Positions 26,433-35,538 of a DNA stretch of 64,000 nucleotides are shown here, piece by piece (positions within the stretch are counted from its first letter, which is position 1; every line of letters begins with the position of its first letter). The position numbers were made by a program, and so were the translations under genes. This stretch comes from Streptomyces showdoensis (GTDB lineage Bacteria > Actinomycetota > Actinomycetes > Streptomycetales > Streptomycetaceae), in assembly GCF_039535475.1 (NCBI RefSeq), contig NZ_BAAAXG010000012.1:1-64000 (forward strand). The letters run 5' to 3'. The notes beneath the pieces are model-generated. The model was given only the letters and a program-made list of their open reading frames with translations. It was not told the origin of the DNA and did not search any database.

Positions 26433-26972
26433 TCAGCCCAGCCACTCCCGCAGCAGCTCCTCGCGCTCCGAGCGCCGGGGCGTCCCGCCCTCGTGGGTGC
26501 GGCCCCACCGCGCCATCGTCGCCAGCGTCGTCTCCAGGGTTGCCTGACCCTCCGTCAGGCGGGACAGCAGGGCGCGGGAGAGCTCCGTCTCGTTCTGCGA
26601 GTAGCCGGCGGCCGCCGCCACGTACGCCGCCAACTCGTGGACGCCGTCCGGGGACTCCACGCCGACCCTCATCAACGGCGGGACCTCCCCGCCCAGTCCC
26701 GTGCCGCCGGCCATCGCCAGCTCCAGCACCGTGCCGATCGCCAGGTCCTTCACCGCCTCGACCTGCCGCATCAACGTCCTCACCGGCACGTCCGACACCG
26801 TCAGGTCCCGCACGTCCTCCCACAGGTGCAGCCGGGACTGCCCGTCGCCGAGGCCCACCACCGCCTCGGGGGTCAGACGGACCCCGGGACCGTGCCCGGA
26901 CGGCTTCGCGCCCACGTAGACGTCGCCCTCGGCGATCCAGAACAGGCCCACCATGGCCATGGCTGTGCTCAC
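26433..26972 (-). CDS. Conserved hypothetical protein
   Basis: A 179-residue protein I cannot place in a family. It starts with a short beta-rich segment (VGLFWIAEGDVYVGAKPSGH), then a mixed middle and an Arg/Glu-rich helical tail (RRSEREELLREWL). No signal peptide, membrane helix or catalytic motif is visible. The start is uncertain: GTG 26972 is chosen, with TTG 26981 and ATG 26960 as alternatives. It begins 12 bp after the acyl-CoA dehydrogenase stop and is co-transcribed with it. Codon bias supports a real gene. Confidence 0.6.
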   Translation of the reverse strand: MSTAMAMVGLFWIAEGDVYVGAKPSGHGPGVRLTPEAVVGLGDGQSRLHLWEDVRDLTVSDVPVRTLMRQVEAVKDLAIGTVLELAMAGGTGLGGEVPPLMRVGVESPDGVHELAAYVAAAAGYSQNETELSRALLSRLTEGQATLETTLATMARWGRTHEGGTPRRSEREELLREWLG

Positions 26973-26984
26973 TTCTTCCAATGA

Positions 26985-28181
26985 TCAGGTCGCCCTCGGC
27001 AACGGGCGGAGGGCCGTCGGAGTTCCCGCGTCGCGCAGCACCCTGCGGGCCACCGAGGTGATGTGCATCTCGTCGGGGCCGTCCAGCACCCGCGCCGTGC
27101 GCCCGGTCCGGAGCAGGGCCGGGAGCGGGGTGTCCGGGCCGAGGCCCGCCGCGCCGAAGACCTGGACGGCGCGGTCCGCCACGTCCTGCAGGGCCCGGGC
27201 CGCGGCCGTCTTCGCCAGACCCACCTCCACGTGCGCGTCTCGCCCCCCGGCGACCAGGGCCATCGCCTCGTGGACCAGGGGGCGGGCGGAGCGCAGGGCC
27301 AGCAGCGCCTCGAAGACGTGCCGCTGGACGAGCTGGTGGCCGGCCAGCGGGCCCCGGGCGCCCCGCCGTTCCACGGCCCGCGCGCAGAGCAGGTCGAAGG
27401 CCCGCTGCGCCTGGCCCAGCCAGCGCAACGCGCGCAGCGTCCTGCCCAGTTGGAGCCGCTCGCCCGCCACCGCCAGCGCCCCGCCCTGCGGACCCACCAG
27501 GTGGTCCTCGTCCACCGGGACCTCGTCCAGGGCGATCTCGTACTGCCCCGTCGCGCCGAACACCGGCAATTCGCGCACCACCGTGAAACCCGGGGCGGCG
27601 GTGGGGACCAGGAGGAGGGAGAGGCCCTCGCGGTCCCCGGGCGCACCGTCCGTCCGGACCAGGACGGTCATCAGGTCGGCCTCCCGCGCGTTCGACACGA
27701 ACCACTTGCGCCCGCTGACCCGCCACCCGCCGCCCGGCCGCCGCTCCGCCCGCGTGGCGGTCAGGGCGGGCTCGGTGCCCGGCGTGTCCGGCTCCGTCAT
27801 CGCGTAACAGGTGCGCAGCCCACCCGAGACGAGGAGGGGGAGGACGTCCGCGCGCACCCGCGGCGAGCCGTGCCGGGCCAGCATCGTCACGTCCAGGAGC
27901 GGGGCCGAGCCCAGCGCCACCGGGCCGTGGTCGCTGGCGCCCTCCGCCTCGGCGAGGGCGGCGTACGCCGTCAACGACAGCCCCCCGCCGCCCAGTTCCG
28001 CGGGCAGCGGCAGCGCCCACAGGCCCGCCTCCCGGGCCCGCTCCCGCAGTTCCGCCCGGATCCGCGCGGCCTCCGGGCCGCCGGCGTCCAGCAGCGTCTC
28101 GTACGGGAACACCCGCTCGCGCACGAACCTCGCGACCCGCTCGCGCAGCTGCTCCACGTCGCTCGTGGTCGGCTCCGTCAC
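26985..28181 (-). CDS. Acyl-CoA dehydrogenase
   Basis: A 398-residue FAD-dependent acyl-CoA dehydrogenase. The N-terminal helical domain includes LPAELGGGGLSLTAYA; the FAD/CoA beta domain shows YAMTEPDTPGTEPALTAT and WRVSGRKWFVSNAREADLM; the C-terminal helical domain ends with RVLDGPDEMHITSVARRVL. The catalytic-base position typical of medium-chain enzymes is not obvious in that last block. The gene is divergent from the CoA-transferase and ligase genes, so all three probably handle one carboxylic acid as its CoA ester: activation or CoA transfer, then alpha,beta-dehydrogenation. Confidence 0.88.
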   Translation of the reverse strand: MTEPTTSDVEQLRERVARFVRERVFPYETLLDAGGPEAARIRAELRERAREAGLWALPLPAELGGGGLSLTAYAALAEAEGASDHGPVALGSAPLLDVTMLARHGSPRVRADVLPLLVSGGLRTCYAMTEPDTPGTEPALTATRAERRPGGGWRVSGRKWFVSNAREADLMTVLVRTDGAPGDREGLSLLLVPTAAPGFTVVRELPVFGATGQYEIALDEVPVDEDHLVGPQGGALAVAGERLQLGRTLRALRWLGQAQRAFDLLCARAVERRGARGPLAGHQLVQRHVFEALLALRSARPLVHEAMALVAGGRDAHVEVGLAKTAAARALQDVADRAVQVFGAAGLGPDTPLPALLRTGRTARVLDGPDEMHITSVARRVLRDAGTPTALRPLPRAT

Positions 28182-28330
28182 CGCTCTCCCCTCTCACCGG
28201 GAACTCGGCAGAACACGCGTCCGACTGTCTGCCCGTGGGAGTGGTCGGGCGTACCCACCCACCGGTTCCCGCCCCCACTCCCACACCCGCCACACCCCTC
28301 ACCCCCGACACGCGCCAGGAGACCAGCAGC

Positions 28331-30301
28331 ATGGCGTCAGCGACGACGAACCCGGGGCCCCCGCGACCCCTCGACGGCCTTCGCTTCGAGCTCGCCGGAT
28401 CCGCGGCGCTCACCCGGGTGGCCGACGACCACCTCCGGCGCCTCGGCGCGAGCGCGGCCGAGCCGGGTGAGCCGGGCGAGCCGGGCGGGGCCGGCAGCGG
28501 CCCCTGCCTCCCCGGCGACGGGCACGTCCGCCTCGGCGGCGGCGGCCTCGGCTCCGTCCGCGCCCGGGCCGGCTGGGGCGCACCCGGCTCCGGGGCCGAG
28601 GACGAGGCCACCGCCCAGGCCGTCACCGGCGTGATGGCCGTCCACGGGCGCCGCCACGGCACCCCGCGCGGCCTCGGCGTCGACCTCCTCGCCACCGCCA
28701 CCGGCGTCCTCACCGTCCAGGGCCTGCTCGCCGCCCTCATCGGCCGGGCCCGCGGCGGCACCCCCGCCGCACGCGTGGAGACGGCCGCCGACCGCACCGG
28801 GCTCCTCCTGGTCTCGCAGTACCTCGCCGCCGCCGGCGCCGACGAACCCGAGGCCGTCGAACTCGCCCCGGGCGGACCGCCGTTCACCTCGCGCGACGGC
28901 GTCGTCTTCGAGCTGGAGACGCTGGACCCCGGCGCCTGGGCGGAGTTCTGGAGGGACCTCGACGCACCCGCCGACGCGGTACGGACCGGATGGCGCCCCT
29001 TCCAGTTCCGCTACGCCACCGCCTGCGCGCCGCTCCCGCGCGCCCTGCACGCGACCGCCCTCGCCCACGGCATCGAGCGCGTCCGGCAGGCCGCCGCCCG
29101 CTCGGGCGCCGAGGTGTGCCGGCTGCGCACCCTCGCCGAACGGGCCCGCGAGGACGACGGGGCCGACCCCTGGTCCCTGCGCCCGCTCGGGCGCCCGGAG
29201 CCCGGAGCACCGGCGGCAGCGGCGGGCAGGGCGGCGCCGGCGGCCGCACCGGCGCCGGCGGACCGGCCGCTGGAGGGACTGACCGTCCTGGAGGCCGGGC
29301 GGCGCATCCAGGCGCCCCTCGCCGCGCACCTGCTGGGCCTGCTCGGGGCCCGCGTCATCCGGATCGAGCCGCCGGGCGGCGACCCGCTGCGCGGCATGCC
29401 CCCCGCCTGTTCCGGCGTCTCCGCCCGCTGGCTCGCCCTCAACCGGGGCAAGGACGCCGTCGAACTCGACATCAAGTCCCCGCGCGACCGCGACGCACTG
29501 CGCGGACTCGCCGCCGACGCCGACGTGTTCCTGCACAACTGGGCCCCCGGCAAGGCCGCCGAACTCGGTCTCGACGCCGAGGACATGAGCGCCGCGAACC
29601 CGGCCCTCGTCTACGCGTACACCGGCGGCTGGGCCGACCGGATCCAGGACGCCCCCATGGGCACGGACTTCATGGTCCAGGCCCGCACCGGCGTCGGCGA
29701 GGCCGTCCACCCGGCGGACGAGCCGCCCGTGCCGTCCCTGATGACCCTGCTCGACCTCCTCGGCGGACTGCACGGCACCGAGGCCGTCCTCGCCGGCCTC
29801 CTGCTGCGCGAACGGACCGGCCACGGCGTACGGGTGGACTCCTCGCTGCTCGGCGCGGCCGACACCCTCCTGGCACCCGCCCTGCGCCGGGCCGCCCGGG
29901 GCGACGCCCCGCGCGTACCGGCCGGCTTCCGGGCCACCCTCCCGACCGCCGACGGCCGGATCGCCCCCGCCGACCGGTCCGCCGCCGCGGCCGCCGCGTA
30001 CGACCTGAGCACGCTGCCGACCGCCCGTGCCCTGGCCCTGCTCCGCGAACGCGGACTCGCCGCCACCCGTGTCGTCACCGACCTCGGCGAACTGCTGGGC
30101 GCGGGGCGGACGGAGGCGATCCGACCGTCGGCGGCCGGCGGGGCGGGGAGCCGCCCCCCGACGGCGGGCACGACCACCACCACTGCCGTGGCCACCCGCG
30201 CCCCGGCCCCCGCCGCCACCCTCCGGCCGCGCCCGTCCGGCCCGATCGGCCGTGACGAGCACGGTGCGCCCACCGTTCCCGACCCCTGGAGCTTCGCGTG
30301 A
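28331..30301 (+). CDS. CaiB/BaiF-type (class III) CoA-transferase, double-domain
   Basis: A 656-residue protein, much longer than the usual 400. The N-terminal half (about 1-300) looks like a degenerate class III domain (GLRFELAGSAALTRVADDHL) followed by an Ala/Pro linker. The C-terminal half (from about 315, LEGLTVLEAGRRIQAPLAAH) has the family features RVIRIEPPGGDPLR and NRGKDAVELDIKSP, and the likely nucleophile Asp475 in TLLDLLGGLHG. It moves CoA between acyl donors and acceptors. AGGAGA precedes ATG 28331. The ligase gene overlaps its stop (GTGA), so the two are coupled. Confidence 0.85.
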   Translation: MASATTNPGPPRPLDGLRFELAGSAALTRVADDHLRRLGASAAEPGEPGEPGGAGSGPCLPGDGHVRLGGGGLGSVRARAGWGAPGSGAEDEATAQAVTGVMAVHGRRHGTPRGLGVDLLATATGVLTVQGLLAALIGRARGGTPAARVETAADRTGLLLVSQYLAAAGADEPEAVELAPGGPPFTSRDGVVFELETLDPGAWAEFWRDLDAPADAVRTGWRPFQFRYATACAPLPRALHATALAHGIERVRQAAARSGAEVCRLRTLAERAREDDGADPWSLRPLGRPEPGAPAAAAGRAAPAAAPAPADRPLEGLTVLEAGRRIQAPLAAHLLGLLGARVIRIEPPGGDPLRGMPPACSGVSARWLALNRGKDAVELDIKSPRDRDALRGLAADADVFLHNWAPGKAAELGLDAEDMSAANPALVYAYTGGWADRIQDAPMGTDFMVQARTGVGEAVHPADEPPVPSLMTLLDLLGGLHGTEAVLAGLLLRERTGHGVRVDSSLLGAADTLLAPALRRAARGDAPRVPAGFRATLPTADGRIAPADRSAAAAAAYDLSTLPTARALALLRERGLAATRVVTDLGELLGAGRTEAIRPSAAGGAGSRPPTAGTTTTTAVATRAPAPAATLRPRPSGPIGRDEHGAPTVPDPWSFA

Positions 30302-31986
30302 CCGTCGCCCTGCACGACCTGCTGCCCGCCCGGCTCCGCCGTTCCTGGGCGGTGGAGGGGCTCTGCCCCGACCTCGACCTGTACAGCCTGTTCCGGGCCC
30401 GGCAGATCGCCGACCCGCACCGGACCGCCGTGATCGACGCCAAAGGGGCGCTCTGCTACACGGCCCTCGACCGCAAGGTCCGATGTCTCGCCGAGGGGCT
30501 GCGGTCGCTGGGCATCGGGGCCGGGGACGTCGTCGGGGTCCAGCTCCCCGACGGGCGCGGGGCGGTCACGGCCGATCTCGCGCTCGCCGCCCTGGGCGCC
30601 GTCGCCCTGCCGTTCCCCGTCGGCCGCGGGGCCCAGGAGGCCGAGGGACTGCTCCGGGGTGCCGAGGCCGTCGCCGTCATCGCCGCCACCGAGCACCGGG
30701 GGCGGACCCGCGCGGCCGGTCTGCTCGCCCTCGCGCCCACGCTGCCCGCCCTGCGGCACGTGATCGCGGCCGGGCCGGGAACCGCCCCCGAAGGAACGAT
30801 TCCGCTGGCCCGGCTGCTCCGTACCGACCCCACCGGCTTCGTCCCCGCCCGGCCCGACCCGGACGGCGCCGCGCGCATCCTGGTCTCCTCCGGCTCGGAG
30901 GCCGCGCCCAAGATGGTCGCCTACTCCCACAACGCGCTCGCCGGCGGCCGCGGCAACTTCCTCGCCTCCCTCATGCCCGACACCACCCCGCCGCGCTGCC
31001 TCTTCCTCGTCCCCCTGGCCTCCGCCTTCGGCTCCAGCGGCACGGCCGTCACCCTCGCCCGGCACGGCGGCACCCTCGTCCTGCTCGACCACTTCACCCC
31101 CGAGGCGGCGCTCGCGGCCGTCCGGGCGCACGCCCCCACCCACGTCCTCGGCGTCCCCACCATGATCCGGATGATGCTCGAACGCCTGGAGCTGGAGGGA
31201 CCCGGCAGCGGGACGCTCCCCGCCCCCACCGCCCTGGTCCTCGGCGGCGCCCCCCTCGACGAGGCCACCGCCACGGCCGCCACCGAGGGCTTCGGCTGCC
31301 CGGTCGTCAACCTGTACGGGTCGGCGGACGGCGTCAACTGCCATACGGGCATCGAGGTTCGACCCGAGCCCACGGACCCCGCCGCCCCCGCGCCCGCCGC
31401 CTCCCTCGGCATCGTCGTCGGCAGGCCCGACCCACGCGTCGCCGACATCCGCATCGCCGACCCCGACACCCACCAGCCGCTGCCCGGAGGCCGGATCGGC
31501 GAGATCGTGTCGCGCGGCCCGATGACCCCGCTCTGCTACGTCGCCGCCCCCGAGCTCGACGCCCGCTACCGCACCCCCGAGGGCTGGGTCCGCACCGGCG
31601 ACCTGGGCTACCTCGACGCCGACGGCCTGCTCCACGTCGTCGGACGCCTCAAGGACGTCGTCATCCGGGGCGGCGCCAACATCAGCCCCGCCGAGGTGGA
31701 ACGCGAACTCGCCGCCCACCCCCGGATCCGCGACGTGGTGTGCGTCGGCGTCCCCGACCCGCTGATGGGGGAGCGGCTCGCCGCCTGCGTCGTCGTCCGG
31801 GGCTCCGGGCCGGCCCCCGGGCTCCCGGAGCTCGGCGCCCACCTGGACGCGCGCGGCCTCGACCGCCACAAGCACCCCGAGCTGCTCCTGCTCCTCGACG
31901 CGCTCCCGCTCACCGCCGCCGGCAAGCCCGACCGCGGCGCACTGCGACGACGGGCCGCCCTCGCGCCCGTACCCGCGGAGGCGTGA
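30298..31986 (+). CDS. AMP-dependent acyl-CoA synthetase/ligase
   Basis: A 562-residue ANL enzyme. Motifs: LVSSGSEAAPKMVAYSH (a modified P-loop, SGSEAAPK rather than SGTTGxPK), LYGSADGVNCHTG at the A5 position (normally YGxTE), VRTGDLGYLDADG (A7), GRLKDVVIRGGANISPAEVE (A8) and LTAAGKPDRGAL (catalytic Lys). The unusual A3 and A5 loops suggest a special substrate or weakened adenylation. GTG 30298 overlaps the CoA-transferase stop, and a strong terminator follows. Confidence 0.87.
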   Translation: MTVALHDLLPARLRRSWAVEGLCPDLDLYSLFRARQIADPHRTAVIDAKGALCYTALDRKVRCLAEGLRSLGIGAGDVVGVQLPDGRGAVTADLALAALGAVALPFPVGRGAQEAEGLLRGAEAVAVIAATEHRGRTRAAGLLALAPTLPALRHVIAAGPGTAPEGTIPLARLLRTDPTGFVPARPDPDGAARILVSSGSEAAPKMVAYSHNALAGGRGNFLASLMPDTTPPRCLFLVPLASAFGSSGTAVTLARHGGTLVLLDHFTPEAALAAVRAHAPTHVLGVPTMIRMMLERLELEGPGSGTLPAPTALVLGGAPLDEATATAATEGFGCPVVNLYGSADGVNCHTGIEVRPEPTDPAAPAPAASLGIVVGRPDPRVADIRIADPDTHQPLPGGRIGEIVSRGPMTPLCYVAAPELDARYRTPEGWVRTGDLGYLDADGLLHVVGRLKDVVIRGGANISPAEVERELAAHPRIRDVVCVGVPDPLMGERLAACVVVRGSGPAPGLPELGAHLDARGLDRHKHPELLLLLDALPLTAAGKPDRGALRRRAALAPVPAEA

Positions 31987-31989
31987 GGG

Positions 31990-32019
31990 CGGGGGCGGGC
32001 CGCGCACGGCCCGCCCCCG
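31990..32019. terminator. Bidirectional hairpin terminator
   Basis: A perfect 13-bp stem, CGGGGGCGGGCCG (31990-32002) and CGGCCCGCCCCCG (32007-32019), with loop CGCA, between the convergent ligase and metal-binding lipoprotein genes. Confidence 0.88.
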
Positions 32020-32045
32020 TCATCCGTTCCGAAGCCCCGCCGGGC

Positions 32046-32867
32046 TCACCCGACCCCGCCCATCCCCTTCTTCAGCTCGCGCGCCGCGCCCCGGTAGACC
32101 GCCAGCAGGTCCAGGTCCTCGCCGGGGTAGTTGACGATCTCGACCTGGCGCACGCCCGAGTCCGGCAGCACCGTGCCCGTCGTCATGTGGGCGTTGTCGA
32201 GGACGAGCGCGGGCTTCTTCGCGGCCAGGGCCGCGAGCTGGGCAGGGGTGACCGGCTCGGGGCCGTACGTGCCGACCGTCGTGGCGCCCGCGAGGCCGGC
32301 CGCCCAGGTGGTGAAGACCTGGGCGACGACGGACGGGCTCCGCCCGCCCGGCCAGGCGGCGCGCAGTTCGCCGCGCAGCCTCGCCACCTCCGCGTCGAGG
32401 CCCGTCTTCCACCGCCCGGCCGCCTCCTTCGTGCCGAACAGGGCGCCCAGGCGGGCGACTTCGGCGGCGGCCTTGGCGGGCTCGTTGTCCAGGTTCACCT
32501 CGACGAGCCGGGCCTTCGAGCCCGCCGCCTCCTTGATCTTCGCGGCGTACGGCTCGAACGGCGCGTACAGCACGAAGTCCGCCCCGGCGACGGCCGCCAG
32601 GTCGGAGGGCTTCGGGTCGTAGTCGGGGGCGTGATGCACCGACTGCGGCACGATCACCGTGACGTCCTCGGCCCCGGCCGCCTTGGCGAAGGCGCCCTCC
32701 CAGGTCGTCGTCACCACGACCACCGGCTTGCCGTGCCGCCCGTCCGCCCCGTGCTCGGGGGCCGGGTCCGCCGTCCCGCAGCCGGTGGTCAGGAGCAGGG
32801 CCGCGCTCAGTGCGAGGAAGGGAAGGAGGGGAGTGAGGCGGGCGGTTCGGACGCGGCAGCGCGCCAT
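32046..32867 (-). CDS. Metal (zinc/manganese-type) ABC transporter substrate-binding lipoprotein
   Basis: A 273-residue cluster 9 solute-binding protein. The signal peptide has lipobox LTTGC, so it is anchored at the outer face of the membrane. Metal-site elements: TTTWEGAFAKAAG, SVHHAPDYDPKPSD (His cluster and Asp), DFVLYAPFEPY and LDNAHMTTGTVLPDSG. It delivers Zn or Mn to the permease encoded just upstream; the permease gene overlaps its start by 61 bp. The metal cannot be fixed from sequence. No Zur-type box was recognised upstream. Confidence 0.9.
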   Translation of the reverse strand: MARCRVRTARLTPLLPFLALSAALLLTTGCGTADPAPEHGADGRHGKPVVVVTTTWEGAFAKAAGAEDVTVIVPQSVHHAPDYDPKPSDLAAVAGADFVLYAPFEPYAAKIKEAAGSKARLVEVNLDNEPAKAAAEVARLGALFGTKEAAGRWKTGLDAEVARLRGELRAAWPGGRSPSVVAQVFTTWAAGLAGATTVGTYGPEPVTPAQLAALAAKKPALVLDNAHMTTGTVLPDSGVRQVEIVNYPGEDLDLLAVYRGAARELKKGMGGVG

Positions 32868-33694
32868 GGGCGGATTCTCCGTTCGGGGATGAGGTGGACG
32901 GCGAGGACGACGGCCCCCGCGGTCAGGACGAGGACCGGACCCGGTGGCCAGTCCAGCCACAGGGCCAGCAGGAAGCCCGTCAGGTTGACGCCGACGCCGA
33001 TGCCCACCGCCCACGCCACGATCGACCGCAGCGAGCGGCCCAGGCGGCGCGCGGCGAGCGCGGGCAGCAGGGTGAGGGCGTCGACGAGCAGGGCGCCGGT
33101 GAGTTTGATCGCCCCGGCCACCGCCACCGCGACGAGGACCAGCAGCGCCGTGGTGAGCAGGCGGACCGGCACCCCCGAACACTGGGCGAGCTCCCGGTCG
33201 TACAGCAGCAGCGCGACCTCGCGCCGCCGCCACCACAGCAGCGCCGGCACGGTCACGGCGAGCCCGGCCAGGACGACGAGGTCCGCCGTGCCGACCGACA
33301 GGATCGACCCCCACAGCAGGGCGAACGCGCCCGAGGCGTTGACGCCCGAGACGGCCAGCACGAGCAGCGCGCCCGCGATGGCCAGGCTCATCAACAGGCC
33401 CATGGCGCCCGAGAGTCCGTCCGGTGTGCGGGCCAGCGGGGCCACCCCCGCGCCCGACAGCGCGCAGGCGACCAGCGCGCACAGCATCGGGTCGAGCCCG
33501 GTCAGCAGACCGACCGCGATCCCGAGCAGGGCCACGTGCATCATCGCGAAGCGCACCGGCATGATGTCGAGCCCGACGATGACCACCCCGACGACCGGGA
33601 GCCCCACGGCCGCGAGCAGCAGCGCGAAGCCGGCCCGCCGCACCGGCACCAGGTCGAGCAGCGCGCCCAGGTCGGCGGTCGCGAGCGTGCTCAC
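32807..33694 (-). CDS. Metal ABC transporter permease (ABC-3 family)
   Basis: A 295-residue integral membrane protein with eight or nine helices, of the ZnuB/MntB type (ABC-3). Typical spans are MMHVALLGIAVGLLTGL, AGALLVLAVSGVNASGAFAL and VGTADLVVLAGLAVTVPALL, and the coupling region holds VRLLTTALLVLVAVAVAGAI. GTG 33694 overlaps the ATPase stop (GTGA). Its 3' end runs 61 bp into the lipoprotein gene, so ATPase, permease and binding protein are made in that order. Confidence 0.92.
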   Translation of the reverse strand: MSTLATADLGALLDLVPVRRAGFALLLAAVGLPVVGVVIVGLDIMPVRFAMMHVALLGIAVGLLTGLDPMLCALVACALSGAGVAPLARTPDGLSGAMGLLMSLAIAGALLVLAVSGVNASGAFALLWGSILSVGTADLVVLAGLAVTVPALLWWRRREVALLLYDRELAQCSGVPVRLLTTALLVLVAVAVAGAIKLTGALLVDALTLLPALAARRLGRSLRSIVAWAVGIGVGVNLTGFLLALWLDWPPGPVLVLTAGAVVLAVHLIPERRIRPWRAAASEPPASLPSFPSSH

Positions 33695-34326
33695 CGCACC
33701 TCCCGCAGCCGGCCCGCCGCCATCTCCAGGACCCGGTCGCAGCGGGCGGCGAGGGCCCGGTCGTGGGTCACCACCACCAGCGTGACGGGCAGCGCCGCGA
33801 GCACGTCGGCGGCCTCCTCCTGGCCCGCGAAGTCCAGCGCGGCGGTCGGCTCGTCGGCGAGCAGCACCTGCGCGCCGGCCGCCACGCAGCCGAGGGCCCG
33901 GGCGAGGTACATGCGCTGCAACTGGCCCCCGGACAAGGTGTGTACGGGGCGGGCCGTCAGCCCGCCGACACCGAGCCGTCCGGCGGCCTCGGCGGCCTCG
34001 GCGGGGGCGCCGCCGCTCGCCAGCAGCTCGTCGCCGCGCAACGGGAAGCGCCCCGCCGCCGGCTTCTGCGGGATCCACGCGCAGGCCCGGCGCCGCGCCC
34101 CCCACTCGGCCGCCGAACGGGCCGTGCGGCCACCGACCTCGATGGTGCCGCTGGTCTGCGGGTGCAGGCCCAGGACGGCGCGCAGCAGCGTGGTCTTCCC
34201 GGAGCCGTTGGTGCCGGTGAGTGCCACGCGCTCGCCGGCCGCGATCTCCAGGTCGACGTCGGTCACCGCCTCCGTACGCCCGTGGCGGCAGCCGACTCCG
34301 CGCATGCGTATGTCCAGTCCGCCCAT
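33691..34326 (-). CDS. Metal ABC transporter ATP-binding protein
   Basis: A 211-residue ABC ATPase. Walker A GTNGSGKTTLLRA, Q-loop WIPQKPAAG, signature LSGGQLQRMYLARAL, Walker B QVLLADEPTAALD and switch His in VVVTHDRALA. It powers import of the metal bound by the lipoprotein gene of this operon. ATG 34326 has GGAGGA seven bases upstream. First gene of the three. Confidence 0.93.
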   Translation of the reverse strand: MGGLDIRMRGVGCRHGRTEAVTDVDLEIAAGERVALTGTNGSGKTTLLRAVLGLHPQTSGTIEVGGRTARSAAEWGARRRACAWIPQKPAAGRFPLRGDELLASGGAPAEAAEAAGRLGVGGLTARPVHTLSGGQLQRMYLARALGCVAAGAQVLLADEPTAALDFAGQEEAADVLAALPVTLVVVTHDRALAARCDRVLEMAAGRLREVR

Positions 34327-34778
34327 GTCCGGTCCTCCGTCCCGCGTCTCGGTACCGCCCCTCGGTCCCGTCGCGCACCGAGGCGGTGTGCCGGGCGGGG
34401 GCGGGGGAGAAGTCGGGCGGGGAGGGCGGGTGGTTCCCGTGGATTCCGGGCGGTTCCCGCGGCGATTCACCGGAACCCGGAGGCGCCGACGGCCGACCCA
34501 CTCCCAGGACACGGACACCAGGGGCACCCGGGGCACCCGAGGCACCCGGGCCACCTGGAGAACCTGGGAACCCTGGAGAACGTGGGAACGCCAGGGCACC
34601 ACAGGCACCACGAGCCGCTACAGGCACCACAAGCACGACGAGTTGCTACAGACACCTCAGGCACCACGAGCCGCTACAGACATCACAGGCACCACGAGCC
34701 GCTACAGACATCACAGGCACCACGAGCTGCCACAGGCACCACAGCCATCGTTCGTCACATGAACACCGGGAGTCCCTC
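34327..34778. repeat. Gene-free 452-bp spacer with tandem repeats
   Basis: The spacer lies between the divergent metal transporter and DJ-1 genes. At 34602-34741 a 28-bp unit starting CAGGCACCACGAGCC is repeated: two perfect adjacent copies (34658-34685, 34686-34713), one imperfect copy after them (34714-34741) and decayed copies before (34602-34657). At 34523-34590 shorter GGCACCCG/ACCTGG repeats occur. The stretch is noticeably less GC-rich than its surroundings. No gene is supported. Promoters of both neighbours must be here. Confidence 0.8.
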
Positions 34779-35513
34779 ATGAACCGCAGGCAGTTACTCC
34801 GCGCCACCACCGCCCTCGGCGCCACGGGCGCCCTCGCGGGCACGGCCGCGACCTCGGCCGCCGCCGCTCCCTCCGCCCCCGCCGCGGCCCCGAACCGGCC
34901 GCTGCGCGTGCACATCCCGCTCTTCGACGGCGTCGAGGAGCTCGACTTCGCCGCCCCTTACGAGATCTTCTCCGCCGCGGGCTTCTTCACCACCCGCCCG
35001 GTGGAGGTCCGTTACGTCTCCGCCACCGGAGCCCGCTCGGTCACCGCCGCGTACGGGACGGTCGTCCGCGGCCTCCGGCCCTGGGCGCCCGACGAGGCCG
35101 ACCTCCTCGTCGTCCCCGGCGGCGGGTACGCGCGGCGGGACAGCCCGGGGGTCTGGGCCGAGATCGACCGGGGCACCCTGCCCCGGGCCCTCGCGGCCGC
35201 CGCCCGCCCGGGCCTCACGGTCGCCGCGCTCTGCACCGGCGTCATGCTCCTGTCGGCGGCCGGCCTGACCCGGGGACGCCCCTGCACCACCCACCACAAG
35301 GCCAAGGCCGACCTGGAGGGACAGGGCGGACGGGTCAAGAACGCCCGGGTCGTCGACGACGGCGACCTCGTCACCGCCGCCGGCGTCACCTCCGGTCTGG
35401 AACTCGCCCTGTGGCTGGTCCACCGCGAGCTCGGCTCCGACACCGCCACCGGTCTGGAGACGATGCTGGAGTACGAGGCCCGCGGCACGGTCTGGACCTC
35501 GTCCCCGGCCTAG
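34779..35513 (+). CDS. DJ-1/PfpI family protein with Tat signal peptide
   Basis: A 244-residue class I glutamine amidotransferase-like protein. Residues 1-35 form a Tat signal (NRRQLLRATTALGATGALAG, then AATSAAAA), so it is exported folded. The mature domain has LFDGVEELDFAAPYE, VVPGGGY and the nucleophile elbow AALCTGVMLLSAAG with Cys, plus PCTTH, resembling isonitrile hydratase/InhA-type members. The substrate is unknown. Codon 6 is TTA (34794-34796), implying bldA dependence. ATG 34779 follows GGGAG; an upstream ATG at 34759 is out of context. Confidence 0.85.
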   Translation: MNRRQLLRATTALGATGALAGTAATSAAAAPSAPAAAPNRPLRVHIPLFDGVEELDFAAPYEIFSAAGFFTTRPVEVRYVSATGARSVTAAYGTVVRGLRPWAPDEADLLVVPGGGYARRDSPGVWAEIDRGTLPRALAAAARPGLTVAALCTGVMLLSAAGLTRGRPCTTHHKAKADLEGQGGRVKNARVVDDGDLVTAAGVTSGLELALWLVHRELGSDTATGLETMLEYEARGTVWTSSPA

Positions 35514-35538
35514 GCCCGTCGGGCCGGGGCGGGGGCGG

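Noticed and set aside
34602..34741. CRISPR array
   Set aside because: The 28-bp units are directly adjacent with no unique spacers, and no cas genes are present.
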